Positions 53,436 through 62,164 of a stretch of DNA of 64,000 nt are shown in pieces. The first letter of the stretch is position 1. Each line of letters starts with the position of its first letter. The position numbers were made by a program, and so were the translations under genes. The notes below the pieces were generated by a model. It had not been told where the DNA came from, made no database searches, and worked only from the letters and a program-made list of their open reading frames with translations. This DNA is from Leptolyngbya sp. SIO1E4 (lineage in GTDB: Bacteria > Cyanobacteriota > Cyanobacteriia > Phormidesmidales > Phormidesmidaceae), in assembly GCA_010672825.2 (NCBI GenBank), contig JAAHFU020000008.1:26410-90409 (forward strand). The letters are read 5' to 3'.

Positions 53436-54488
53436 TTAAGGCAAGCCTTGAGACTCGTTAATCGTCGATTCTAAACTTGCTTGCACTTCTACAGGAACTT
53501 GAGAGAGGAAGTCGTAGCCGGTAGCGAGTTCGATCCGGTCAATGGTGGTTTGGTAGGTACGCCAGTCCGAAGCGACGGTGGTTTGGTTAGGCATGTCTAC
53601 GGCAATCACTTGGGTTTCAGGACTAACCTCCGCAGCGCCTTGCCCTGGTTGATCCAGCACAACAATTATTTTCCAAAGGCGGGACGGAACGTTGACACGT
53701 CCATTGGCTAACTTTGAGCGTTCTCCATAGCCTCCGGCCAGCACTATTAGCTCCCGGTCGAGTTGATAAACCAAATCGCGACTATATTCTTCCAGTTCGC
53801 GCCAAACGCCTCGATTGTTCTCCGGTGTCTGAGGCAAGATATTCGTCATTAAAAATGTAGCAGCATTGTCCTGATTATTCCGCGTTCGATCGCCCGATGG
53901 CACGATATGCCCGCGATCAAACCCACTATTGCGATAGTCGTTAGGGGTAACCTGATAGAACCCGGTTGGGAGACCGCCATCCTGACGAAAATTGTCTTGC
54001 CGTTCAGCACTGCCTAGCCAATCTGCGCTGAGTTGCCAACTGGCCCAATTGGCCATACCACGATCGCGATTGTAAGACAGGACATATTGTGATCGCTCAA
54101 TCCGCAAATTATTCGGATTCCCAGTCGCGGCATTACTGGGGTTCCCGAGCCCTAGATGGGGGCTGTTAGAGGGGGGAACCGCTGCATCTAGCCCGGCAGA
54201 AACCGGCGGCAATGATTCACAGGCCAAGCCATTGCCATCTTTATCCAACACAAACGGATCCTCAGGAAACGCCTCTAGAACCGTCTGTGCCAGGGCCTGA
54301 TCCCGAAAATCGCCACAGTTGCAGTCGTCATCAACACAGGGCGGCAGTAAAAACTGTTCCGCAGAGGAGCTGAGGGGAGAGATATCTTCTACGGACAAAA
54401 ACCCGCACCCCGTTACGCTCAACATCCCCAGTAGATTGATCCACCCAAATCTGAGCCACCAAAACCTGATCCACCCACTCATACGCAT
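53436..54488 (-). CDS. Lipoprotein DNA/RNA non-specific endonuclease with Excalibur-like domain
   Basis: 350 aa from ATG at 54488 (an upstream TTG at 54554 would add residues encoded by an 18-bp tandem repeat). Signal peptide with lipobox LSVTGC near residue 22-27. Residues 45-90 (CNCGDFRDQALAQTVLEAFPEDPFVLDKDGNGLACESL) form an Excalibur-like calcium-binding module. The nuclease domain has the DRGH motif (NSGFDRGHIVPSGDRTRN), with His general base and downstream Asn in NNQDNAATFLMTNILPQ. Secreted NUC-type enzymes degrade extracellular DNA and RNA. Confidence 0.88.
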   Translation of the reverse strand: MRMSGWIRFWWLRFGWINLLGMLSVTGCGFLSVEDISPLSSSAEQFLLPPCVDDDCNCGDFRDQALAQTVLEAFPEDPFVLDKDGNGLACESLPPVSAGLDAAVPPSNSPHLGLGNPSNAATGNPNNLRIERSQYVLSYNRDRGMANWASWQLSADWLGSAERQDNFRQDGGLPTGFYQVTPNDYRNSGFDRGHIVPSGDRTRNNQDNAATFLMTNILPQTPENNRGVWRELEEYSRDLVYQLDRELIVLAGGYGERSKLANGRVNVPSRLWKIIVVLDQPGQGAAEVSPETQVIAVDMPNQTTVASDWRTYQTTIDRIELATGYDFLSQVPVEVQASLESTINESQGLP

Positions 54489-54863
54489 GCTCTGCTGCAG
54501 TCCCCTCTGTTCAGGTAACTTAGTCTGCTCTGACAAATGTACTATCTCTGACAAATGTACTATTCTTACCTTATAAAGGTGAACTGCGATCGGATAACTG
54601 CGTAGGGTTCTTCTGATTGGCCTCTTTGCCTCAGCCTTACGACAAACATGACGGTGGACATTGCTCAGGACTATTGCGGCATGGCCCCCCTCTCCTTAAA
54701 AATGTTTATTGAGAAGGAAGGGGGCTGCATTTGTCTTACCCTGGGTGATTGAAAGCAATACCCCTACTATAGTTAGGCATACTGTAAGCAGTTCTACCTT
54801 CCATTGTCCAAACGGACAAATCGACGCGCACTAAAAATCTAGAGAACGCATACTCAAGGCACC
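54489..54863. other. Divergent spacer between the secreted-nuclease and sodN genes
   Basis: 375 bp. Contains the 18-bp tandem repeat at 54528-54563 near the nuclease start. The sodN promoter must lie towards the right end. I see no coding frame or terminator. Confidence 0.45.
54528..54563. repeat. Perfect 18-bp tandem repeat upstream of nuclease gene
   Basis: Two exact copies of CTCTGACAAATGTACTAT, 54528-54545 and 54546-54563. On the minus strand they lie 40-75 bp upstream of the chosen nuclease start and could be a pair of regulator sites or recent slippage. Confidence 0.85.
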
Positions 54864-55322
54864 ATGCTTAAGCAAGTTATTTCTCAGTTCCAGACCTGGT
54901 TCCCCGCACCTGCGGTGAGCGCTCATTGTGACGGCCCTTGCGGCGTTTATGATCCTTCCTCTGCACGCGTTGCGGCTGAGGCAGTTTTGTCCATGACTAA
55001 AAAGCTTCTTGACCTAGAAGCCAAGCCTGGCGACCCTGCCTATGAGAACACCTTCTCGCGCTATGTTGCCATTAAGGAAGAACAGGCTCAAATTACCAAA
55101 GATGAGCTTCTCATCCTGTGGACTGACTACTTCAAACCTCAGCACTTAGAGCAGTTCCCCGATCTCCATGACACCTTCTGGAAAGCTGCCAAACTCTGCT
55201 CTGCCACTAAGGTAGAAGTGAGCCTGCAACATGCTCAAGAACTGATGGCTGCAGTCGAGAAGATCCATGGCATGTTCTGGGCTACCAAGAACCGTAACAT
55301 CAGCTGGTATACCGCTAGCTAG
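54864..55322 (+). CDS. sodN: Nickel superoxide dismutase
   Basis: 152 aa. After a 20-residue propeptide comes HCDGPCGVYDPSSAR, the Ni hook with ligands His21, Cys22 and Cys26 of the precursor. The propeptide must be removed before His21 so that its free amino group can bind Ni. The C-terminal helical bundle ends with FWATKNRNISWY. Dismutates superoxide in the cytoplasm in many marine and other cyanobacteria that lack Fe-SOD. The next gene is its maturation protease. Confidence 0.96.
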   Translation: MLKQVISQFQTWFPAPAVSAHCDGPCGVYDPSSARVAAEAVLSMTKKLLDLEAKPGDPAYENTFSRYVAIKEEQAQITKDELLILWTDYFKPQHLEQFPDLHDTFWKAAKLCSATKVEVSLQHAQELMAAVEKIHGMFWATKNRNISWYTAS

Positions 55323-55348
55323 GTTGAGATGCATCGGTGATTTGCATG

Positions 55349-55382
55349 GAGGGGCGATCGCAGAGATCTGCGATCGCCCCTC
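55349..55382 (+). repeat. 34-base near-perfect hairpin between sodN and sodX
   Basis: GAGGGGCGATCGCAGA pairs with TCTGCGATCGCCCCTC with only GA between; the realistic fold is a 14-bp stem with a six-base loop. It contains two HIP1 octamers. No T-run follows, so it may slow RNA decay or attenuate transcription rather than end it. Confidence 0.8.
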
Positions 55383-55390
55383 TCTTCTCT

Positions 55391-55762
55391 ATGGCTCCTT
55401 CAGGTTTAATGCACCCCTCGCTCCGTAGCGCTACGCTCCAAGACTGCATCCTTTGGATATTGCGCCGTTATCGCCGTTTCCGGGTAACGGGCCATTCAAT
55501 GACGCCACTACTGCGTCCAGGGAATGAAGTCCTGATTGATCCCACTGCTTACACCCACACACTACCAACCCCAGGGGATATTGTGGTTGCCGCTCATCCT
55601 CAGCAGCCAGCACTCCGCATTATCAAGCGGGTCGAATTTGTAGAACCGGATGGTCGCTGCTATCTCAAAGGCGCGAATCCTGACGCCAGCAGCGACAGTC
55701 GCCAGTTTGGGCTAGTGCCTCAGGCCCAGGTAATGGGCAAGGTTATCTGCCGGTTTCCGTGA
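55391..55762 (+). CDS. sodX: Nickel-type superoxide dismutase maturation protease
   Basis: 123 aa from ATG at 55391, which lies after the intergenic hairpin; ATG at 55337 is inside the hairpin region and less likely. Signal-peptidase-I-like S26 protease: the catalytic Ser is in VTGHSMTPLLRPGNEVLIDP and the Lys in RIIKRVEFVEPDGRCYLKGANPDASSDSR. It removes the SodN propeptide ahead of the Ni hook. Cotranscription with sodN is implied by 68 bp spacing, with the hairpin lowering its expression. Confidence 0.9.
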   Translation: MAPSGLMHPSLRSATLQDCILWILRRYRRFRVTGHSMTPLLRPGNEVLIDPTAYTHTLPTPGDIVVAAHPQQPALRIIKRVEFVEPDGRCYLKGANPDASSDSRQFGLVPQAQVMGKVICRFP

Positions 55763-55804
55763 AAATCTGTGAAAATTCTGACTATCTGCTTGTAACGAGA
55801 ACCT

Positions 55805-56332
55805 ATGAAAGATTTTCCAAATTCGGCCACGGTCAACATCACGCCTGCAACCCCTGACGATGTTCCGGCGTTGTTTCAGCTCGTGATGGCACTGGCAGAA
55901 TACGAGAAGCTGTCCCACGAAGTCACTGGCACGCCGGAAAGCCTGACTCAACATTTGTTTGGCGATCGCCCCTATGCTGAAGCACTCGTCGCTCGTATCA
56001 ATGACAAACCCGTTGGATTTGCCCTATTTTTTCATAACTACTCAACGTTTTTGATGCAGCCTGGCATTTACCTAGAAGACTTGTTCGTGCTGCCAGACTA
56101 CCGCAGCCAAGGAGTGGGCAAATTACTGCTGCAAGCCCTGGGCAAACTTGCGGTTGAGCGTGGATGCGGTCGTCTGGAGTGGATGGTGCTTGACTGGAAT
56201 GAGCCTGCGATCGCTTTTTATGAACGGATGGGCGCCCAAATTAAACTAGAGTGGCAACTCTGTCGGGTTACCGGAGATGCCCTCCAGCACCTTGCAAGCC
56301 CCTCTTCAGCGTCATCCTATTCCGAAAACTGA
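55805..56332 (+). CDS. GNAT family N-acetyltransferase
   Basis: 175 aa. GNAT motif A is LEDLFVLPDYRSQGVGKLLLQALGKLAVERG (about residues 90-120), followed by RLEWMVLDWNEPAIAFYERMGAQIKLEWQLCRV; the N-terminal ALAEYEKLSHEVTGTPESL is typical of the diamine/spermine acetyltransferase group. Substrate not assigned. Forty-two bases separate it from sodX and it may belong to the same transcript. Confidence 0.87.
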   Translation: MKDFPNSATVNITPATPDDVPALFQLVMALAEYEKLSHEVTGTPESLTQHLFGDRPYAEALVARINDKPVGFALFFHNYSTFLMQPGIYLEDLFVLPDYRSQGVGKLLLQALGKLAVERGCGRLEWMVLDWNEPAIAFYERMGAQIKLEWQLCRVTGDALQHLASPSSASSYSEN

Positions 56333-56368
56333 CGGAACCTCAGGCATCCCGGCTAGCTCCCATCAGAC

Positions 56369-57496
56369 TTACTTGCGCCCTGGAATCAAACCCGCTGACA
56401 TTCGCTTAATGACGCGATTGGCAATATCACTATACTGAATGTCGCCAGCCAGCAATTGCCCCATTCGAGTCGTTGCCGTGGGCCGCTTGATCCCAACCCG
56501 ATATCCCACTCCAGGCACTCGATAAAACACGCCAGCAATGCGCTGCGCCCACTGCATATTGTTGCCCCACGCCTGCATGGCCTCGGTGTAGCCCACTAAG
56601 GCCTGAAGATTGCCCCTGAGGGCATTGTCAATCGCCTCTGCAGCTTTGATACCACTGTACATCCCGTGGCGAATGCCCTCCGCCGTCAGCGGATCTACAA
56701 TTGCAGCGGCTTCACCCACCACCACAGCCCGTTGAGTATGTAAGGGACGATTCCCTTCCCAGAGTTTAAGGCCATGGATGTATGTCTGACCGTCCTTAAA
56801 GTAGGAACTAAATGCAGGCGCGTATTGCGCTAGCGCTTTTTGATAATCTTGTGGACGGTTGCCCAAAAATGTAGCGGCTCCGATGGTGTATCCTTGCTGT
56901 TTGGGAAAACACCACATACAGCCGTTTTTGACCAGACCAAACTCAAAACTTAGCGCACAGGTGTCGTCAATGATGGCATCTGCCGCCATTTCTAAAATGG
57001 CGCCCTTTTTTAACTTCGGGTCTTTAAACCCTAACCACTTTGATGTTGGGCCTTCAGCCCCATCTGCCGCCACTAAGTAACGTCCCTGAAACGATCCCTT
57101 AGTCGTTTCAACGGCCCAGCTATCTCCCTTAAATTCAATGCCGGTAGCAGCGGTGTCGTCTTTTAACAAAGCCCCTTTTGCAATCGCTTGTTTAACTAAA
57201 AAGTGATCAAACACATTCCGATTTACAAGCCAGATAGGAACCTCAGTTTTAAGTTCTGACGTAATTTCGTCTTCTAATTTCCAGGTGTAGCGCACTCGCC
57301 GTATTTGGCGCTCGATCGCCGGTCCAAAATCAAAGTCAAACCATTGCGCAATCCCAGGAGAAAGCGCACCACTACAGGGTTTATAACGAGGTAGAACAGC
57401 CTTTTCCACCAGCAACACCGAATGGCCCTGCTTAGCCAAGGCATAGGCAACGCTACTCCCAGCTGGGCCAGCACCCACAATGAGGCAATCATACAT
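56369..57496 (-). CDS. Geranylgeranyl-reductase-type flavoprotein
   Basis: 375 aa. FAD-binding CLIVGAGPAGSSVAYALAKQGHSVLLVEK at residues 3-32 and the second FAD motif AVVVGEAAAIVDPLTAEGIRHGMYSG near 260-290. This places it with geranylgeranyl reductase / FAD-dependent oxidoreductases (ChlP-like). Length and motifs are consistent with reduction of geranylgeranyl groups for chlorophyll, tocopherol or lipid, but paralogues occur, so the gene name is left open. Start ATG at 57496 with AGGA upstream. Confidence 0.8.
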   Translation of the reverse strand: MYDCLIVGAGPAGSSVAYALAKQGHSVLLVEKAVLPRYKPCSGALSPGIAQWFDFDFGPAIERQIRRVRYTWKLEDEITSELKTEVPIWLVNRNVFDHFLVKQAIAKGALLKDDTAATGIEFKGDSWAVETTKGSFQGRYLVAADGAEGPTSKWLGFKDPKLKKGAILEMAADAIIDDTCALSFEFGLVKNGCMWCFPKQQGYTIGAATFLGNRPQDYQKALAQYAPAFSSYFKDGQTYIHGLKLWEGNRPLHTQRAVVVGEAAAIVDPLTAEGIRHGMYSGIKAAEAIDNALRGNLQALVGYTEAMQAWGNNMQWAQRIAGVFYRVPGVGYRVGIKRPTATTRMGQLLAGDIQYSDIANRVIKRMSAGLIPGRK

Positions 57497-57794
57497 AGTC
57501 AAATCCTAACGCTTGCAAGACGCGGGTCAATTGTCATCGCAAAGTGAACGTCTTCAGCGTTTTTGCCTAACCAACACTGAAAAGCGCTCCGTAAAAGTTA
57601 CACTAGCAGCTCATTCTCTCATGGGATTCACCCGAAAATGACGTCATCGCTTCAACTCAAATGACAGCATGGGTTCCCTAGTCCTGCGGATTTCAAAGGA
57701 AATATGAAGTCATAAGATTGATTTATCCATTAAGCATAAAGTTTCGATAAAGCACTGAATAATTCCTGACAATTATTAGGCAACGGAGGTTCTG

Positions 57795-57956
57795 ATGTTT
57801 TGGGAATTGTGCGTTCAATACGCCAATGGAACTGAAGAGGTTCTTAAGGTCTTTAAAGACCTTGAAGTGGCTTTAAATTGTGTGGATCGTATCTATGCCC
57901 AAGATGGCTATCCGATGCATCTGGCCTATCGGGTGCGTCCTGCTTGTAATGGCTAG
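57795..57956 (+). CDS. Small conserved-type protein, 53 aa
   Basis: MFWELCVQYANGTEEVLKVF opens a 53-residue protein that ends YPMHLAYRVRPACNG. GGAGG sits seven bases before the ATG. The FKDLEVALNCVDRIY core looks like one alpha helix plus strands and the frame is the only sensible one here. The stop codon is immediately followed by repeat family A copy 5. Function unknown. Confidence 0.65.
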   Translation: MFWELCVQYANGTEEVLKVFKDLEVALNCVDRIYAQDGYPMHLAYRVRPACNG

Positions 57957-58055
57957 ATACAGCGGTTTACATGCGGACAAAGTACACTCTAAACCTCAAA
58001 CCCTAGACTCTGTTTTGATTCAGATGCATTGGACTCAACTGAACAAAGCCATATA
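57957..58055 (-). repeat. Dispersed repeat family A, copy 5
   Basis: About 99 bp in reverse orientation starting directly after the TAG of the preceding small gene; the end GGCTTTGTTCAGTTGAG is recognisable in reverse complement. More diverged than copies 1-3. Confidence 0.8.
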
Positions 58056-58146
58056 GCAATAGGCAGCAGGTAGCCAGGAATTCTCTGTATGAGAGGTGTT
58101 CAGATATTCAAATGGCCCAACTTCACTGGCAATAGCGATAAGAGAA

Positions 58147-58172
58147 AGGCCAGCACTATTGAGTGCTGGCCT
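58147..58172 (-). terminator. Terminator of the small membrane protein gene
   Basis: AGGCCAGCACT and AGTGCTGGCCT form a perfect 11-bp stem with a four-base ATTG loop; on the minus strand TTTCTCTT follows. Confidence 0.75.
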
Positions 58173-58254
58173 CCCTTACCTTATGTATTCAGCAGCCTTG
58201 CAGGCTAATTTCGTTAACTTAGCCTTGCAAGTAGCTTGAGCAAGCCTCGATTCC

Positions 58255-58371
58255 TTATGAAGCACGCATACGATCAGGCAATACCCAACAAAGAATAGGA
58301 GACAACACAATGGACATTACCGTAACCGCCAAAATAATCTCTAATCCTTGAATCAACGCAGTATCTAGCAT
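58255..58371 (-). CDS. 38-residue single-helix membrane protein
   Basis: MLDTALIQGLEIILAVTVMS followed by IVLSPILCWVLPDRMRAS: one transmembrane helix (about residues 8-29) with a short charged tail. GGAGG lies seven bases upstream of the ATG. Flanked by its own terminator at 58147-58172 and by the helicase terminator upstream, so it is a separate transcription unit. Size and plan resemble small photosynthetic-complex subunits, but it does not match PsbX, PsbY, PsbM, PsbT, PetM, PetN or PsaM as I know them. Confidence 0.6.
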   Translation of the reverse strand: MLDTALIQGLEIILAVTVMSIVLSPILCWVLPDRMRAS

Positions 58372-58856
58372 AATATCGCCTCCAAGCTTTAACAGAGTAA
58401 TTGGGGGCGCGTTCCTTCGGGAATTCCCTACTTCCGCCCTCGCCAGGTAGTGACCCCAAACGCGTGATACCAACCTTTAGGACGAGGGTGAACGTCTATT
58501 TGTTTCTGTATCTATTATTACTATTAATAACGGGAGTTGGGCTAGGATTCATCAAATTTCATGATTGAAACCTGGTGATGCCTGAGATTCCTTTATGTCA
58601 CCTCATTTTCTTTGGATGAAGAGTGTTGTCTCCGTTGAGAGTCAACATGCCTCATCGGTTCAGGCAATCTCTACACCCTAAAAATTTCGGAGGGACATAG
58701 CAATGCCATGTCCCTCCGAAGTGCTTATAAAACGCTTAAATCAAGACTTAGAGAACTCCGTCAGAAAAGAGATCTCAGTAACAGATGCAATTTTGCAAAC
58801 ATGCTGCTCTATCTGATCTATCGAGTAAATACTGCCGAGTTTTAGCGTGAAATCGC
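58372..58856. other. Spacer with helicase terminator
   Basis: 485 bp. Carries the minus-strand terminator at 58686-58720; the promoter of the small membrane gene should lie in the left half. No further gene found. Confidence 0.45.
58686..58720 (-). terminator. Terminator of the DEAD-box helicase gene
   Basis: TTCGGAGGGACAT (58686-58698) and ATGTCCCTCCGAA (58708-58720) are a perfect 13-bp stem with a nine-base loop; on the minus strand ATTTTTAG follows. Confidence 0.88.
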
Positions 58857-60206
58857 CTAAGCTCGCTTTCGCGTGCTTTTAGCAGCTGCAGCATCAGATT
58901 GCTTGCGAATAACCGGAGCGGGAGCCGGTTGCCTGCTGCCATTTGGTCGAGAACGACGACCATTGTGAGAAGCCCGCTCAGTATTTCTCGAATGGGGACG
59001 CCCCTGATAACGCCTTCTTTGTCCTTGTCTCGGCGATCGCTTCACTCCCGGAATCGGTTTGGGTGCAATCGTCGGATCAGGTTCGTAACCAGGAATGACC
59101 GTCTTCGGAATATCGCGCTTAAGTAACCGCTCAATATTCTGCAGCAGATATCGTTCATCTACGCAAACCAAAGAGACAGCTTCCCCCTCACTCCCGGCAC
59201 GACCAGTACGCCCGATGCGGTGAACATAGTCCTCAGGAACGTTGGGCAAATCAAAATTTACGACGTGGGGCAACTCATCAATGTCTAGGCCTCGTGCAGC
59301 AATGTCCGTTGCTACCAAAACTCTCACCGTGCCGCGCTTAAAAGCAGCGAGAGCCCGGCTGCGAGCCCCTTGACTCTTACTCCCATGAATCGCATCGGCG
59401 CTCAAACCATCACTTTTTAGCTGTTCGGCCAAACGATTAGCACCATGCTTGGTACGGGTGAACACCAACACTCGCTGCCAGTTCTGAGAACCAATCATGT
59501 GAGACAGCAGTTCACGCTTACGATGGCGGTCAACTGGATGAGCGATTTGAGTCACATTCTCAGATGCGGTGTTGGCGCGGGCCACCTCAATCACTCGGGG
59601 GGATTCAAGCAGGTCATCGGCTAATCTCTTAATCTGCTTAGAGAAAGTTGCAGAAAACAGCAAAACTTGCCGCTCTTGGGGAATATTGTCGATAACGGTG
59701 CGGATATCATGGATGAAGCCCATATCTAGCATCCGATCCGCTTCATCTAGCACCAGCATGCTTACCCCAGACAAATCCACAGTCCCTTGCCGGAGGTGAT
59801 CCAGCAAGCGACCAGGGGTCGCCACTAAAATGTCTACGCCTTTACGAAGCTTAACAATTTGGGACTCTATTCTGACCCCCCCGTACACTGCCGCAGTCCG
59901 TATGGGCATATACTTGCCATAGGTTCTGACACTTTCCTGTACCTGAGCAGCGAGTTCCCGAGTAGGTGTCAAAATCAAAGCTCTCACGCGACGATCGCGG
60001 TTTCTACCAGGATTACTTAACAACTGGAGCATCGGCAACGTAAAGCTTGCCGTTTTGCCAGTTCCCGTCTGTGCACTCGCTAAGACATCTTGCCCCTGCA
60101 TAATGGCAGGAACAGCCTCAACCTGAATAGGCGTAGGCGCTTCATAACCTTCCTCAGCGATCGCACGTAGCAGCTTGTCAGACAAGCCAAGGGTTTCAAA
60201 TGACAT
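58857..60206 (-). CDS. DEAD-box ATP-dependent RNA helicase
   Basis: 449 aa. Complete helicase core: Q motif [26 protein letters not shown], motif I AQTGTGKT (about 45-52), Ia [15 protein letters not shown] (about 148-151), [31 protein letters not shown] and [13 protein letters not shown] basic, Arg/Gly/Ser-rich tail (about 375-449) as in RhlE/CsdA-type helicases is expected to bind RNA nonspecifically. In cyanobacteria the relatives (CrhR, CrhC) are induced by cold or redox stress. It has its own terminator; ATG start. Confidence 0.95.
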   Translation of the reverse strand: MSFETLGLSDKLLRAIAEEGYEAPTPIQVEAVPAIMQGQDVLASAQTGTGKTASFTLPMLQLLSNPGRNRDRRVRALILTPTRELAAQVQESVRTYGKYMPIRTAAVYGGVRIESQIVKLRKGVDILVATPGRLLDHLRQGTVDLSGVSMLVLDEADRMLDMGFIHDIRTVIDNIPQERQVLLFSATFSKQIKRLADDLLESPRVIEVARANTASENVTQIAHPVDRHRKRELLSHMIGSQNWQRVLVFTRTKHGANRLAEQLKSDGLSADAIHGSKSQGARSRALAAFKRGTVRVLVATDIAARGLDIDELPHVVNFDLPNVPEDYVHRIGRTGRAGSEGEAVSLVCVDERYLLQNIERLLKRDIPKTVIPGYEPDPTIAPKPIPGVKRSPRQGQRRRYQGRPHSRNTERASHNGRRSRPNGSRQPAPAPVIRKQSDAAAAKSTRKRA

Positions 60207-60427
60207 AAAGGATGCAAGTTCCTATAAGCGCCTACCCCAAACGATATCTTGGGACCAGTCTAGACGTGGTGGTTCAAAAGTCCCAATCAGGGGACGGGTG
60301 CAGACCAGAATGCACCGAATAGAGTTCTATATTAACGCACTGTAACAAATTGTCAGAAATTTATGCCAATGACGCCAGCGAGTTCCCCCTGAAGTCACCT
60401 CTAGTTATGGGTTTAAGCATCATCGGT

Positions 60428-61135
60428 TTAAGCATCATCATCAGTGACTAGCCCATACTCTAGAGCGTAGCGCACCAATTCAGTGCGGCTGTTAGTCCCC
60501 GTTTTGCTAAACAGTCGACTCACATACTTCTCAACGTTGCGAACACTCGTGTCTAAGCGACTGGCAATTTCTTTGTTCATCAACCCTTCAGCCACTCGGT
60601 TAAGCACATCTTGCTCCCGGGGAGTAAAATCAATGCGGATAGGCGGAGGGTTTTTGGCGATACTGCCTTTCTGGGTCAGCAGAGCCTTAATTTCTTCAAT
60701 TTGCTTTGCCATGGCAGCAATATCAGGCAGCTCACCCCCCTCAGGAGTACGTGCGGCTTGACGTTCAATCAAGTTCGTCACGATCGCGACTAATTCTTCG
60801 GGATCAAAAGGCTTAGACAGGTAAGCATCCACCCCGGCGCTATAGCCTTGAATGCGATCGCTGGTCATTCCCCGTGCTGTAAGGAAAACAAACGGCAAAG
60901 ACTTGTAGCGGGGATCCTCACGAACCTGCTCTAAAAACTCATAGCCGTCCACCTGAGGCATCATAATGTCAGAAATAAGGACATCGGGGGTGGAGAGCTG
61001 TAGCTTTTTCAGACCCTCTGTTGCATTGCTAGCAACATCTACCGTAAATCCACTGTCTTCAAGGTAAGCCTGCACAGCTTCCCTCAAACCCGCTTCATCA
61101 TCAACTAACAGTACTTTTCCTGTTGTTTCGCTCAT
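60428..61135 (-). CDS. NarL/LuxR-type response regulator
   Basis: 235 aa. Receiver domain (1-125) with the acidic pair Asp12/Asp13, phospho-acceptor Asp56 in VLISDIMMPQVDGYEF, Thr in FVFLTARGM and Lys in YLSKPFDPEE. LuxR-type DNA-binding domain at 165-230: FTPREQDVLNRVAEGLMNKEIASRLDTSVRNVEKYVSRLFSKTGTNSRTELVRYALEYG. The overall plan matches the Rre1/Ycf29 lineage of cyanobacteria and plastids, conveying stress signals, but the exact orthologue is not proven. Sensor kinase not in the window. Confidence 0.92.
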   Translation of the reverse strand: MSETTGKVLLVDDEAGLREAVQAYLEDSGFTVDVASNATEGLKKLQLSTPDVLISDIMMPQVDGYEFLEQVREDPRYKSLPFVFLTARGMTSDRIQGYSAGVDAYLSKPFDPEELVAIVTNLIERQAARTPEGGELPDIAAMAKQIEEIKALLTQKGSIAKNPPPIRIDFTPREQDVLNRVAEGLMNKEIASRLDTSVRNVEKYVSRLFSKTGTNSRTELVRYALEYGLVTDDDA

Positions 61136-61306
61136 GAACCGACCCTATATGCCGAATTTCCCATGCCCACTGTAGCGCTAAGTTACCTGAGTGAATCATC
61201 CTGCCTTGGTGGGATAACCGAGCTAGACAGTGGAATTACAATCAGCAACAGCGCTCTCTCTTCAAATACGCTAGTTGGCTTATATATATGCTCACTATAA
61301 ACATTT

Positions 61307-62122
61307 TTAATGGAGTGAGTCCTCAACAGGTGCAACATCCATCTTTTGAATGACAGACTTGGAGCCATGCAAATTGCCCAGATAGGCAGCCTGCACTTCA
61401 GGATGTTGTCGGACAGTATCCATCGTGCCTTCAGCTAATACGGCACCTTGGGCCATGACGATCACGCGATCGCATAGTTTCCCCACTAAATCTAAGTCAT
61501 GGTCAATTAAACAAACGGTGCAACCTTGTTCTGCATTAAGTCGCTGAATGATAGCCGTCAACTCTTGCAGCAACGTGCGATTGACCCCCGCCCCTGGCTC
61601 ATCTAATAGAATGACCTGTGGCTCTACCATCAAGGCTCGCCCCAGTTCCATCAGTTTTTTCTGGCCTCCCGACAAGCTTTGTGCCAACTCATCCCGCATA
61701 TGGGAGAGATTAAGCCAGGCCAAAACCTCTTCTGCTTTCCGGCGTACATCACGTTCTTGTGCCATGACTCGCTGCCATCGCACCCAAGACATCAGCAAAT
61801 TCTCCCCCATTTGGCGAGGGGGAACCAGTAACAAGTTTTCAAGCACAGTCATACGGCCAAATTCCCGAGGAATCTGAAACGTTCGAACCAGCCCTTGATG
61901 AAAAAGCTGATGAGCCGCCATCCCTGTCACGTCCAGATCACCCAAAAGCACACGGCCTGACGTCGGCTTCAAGAACCCCGCAATGATATTAAACAAAGTC
62001 GACTTGCCTGCACCATTAGGGCCAATGATGCCCGTGATAGATCGAGGCTGGATCTCTAAAGAGCAATTATCAACCGCTCGTAAACCGGCAAATGCTTTCG
62101 AAACGTTCTCTACAGTGAGCAC
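61307..62122 (-). CDS. ABC transporter ATP-binding subunit, LivG/UrtD-like
   Basis: 271 aa if started at GTG 62122 (LTVENVSKAF); a TTG at 62164 would add 14 residues. Full ATPase motifs: Walker A GPNGAGKSTLFNII (about 37-50), signature LSGGQKKLMELGRALMVEP, Walker B VILLDEPGAGV, and H-loop CLIDHDLDLV. The VRTFQIPREFGRMTVLENLLL segment is typical of branched-chain amino acid (LivG) or urea (UrtD) transporters. Second ATPase and permeases are not adjacent. Divergent from a periplasmic substrate-binding protein of the matching type. Confidence 0.85.
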   Translation of the reverse strand: MLTVENVSKAFAGLRAVDNCSLEIQPRSITGIIGPNGAGKSTLFNIIAGFLKPTSGRVLLGDLDVTGMAAHQLFHQGLVRTFQIPREFGRMTVLENLLLVPPRQMGENLLMSWVRWQRVMAQERDVRRKAEEVLAWLNLSHMRDELAQSLSGGQKKLMELGRALMVEPQVILLDEPGAGVNRTLLQELTAIIQRLNAEQGCTVCLIDHDLDLVGKLCDRVIVMAQGAVLAEGTMDTVRQHPEVQAAYLGNLHGSKSVIQKMDVAPVEDSLH

Positions 62123-62164
62123 TAGACTAGCCCAGGTGAATAAATAACGAGTAAACGGGAGCAA

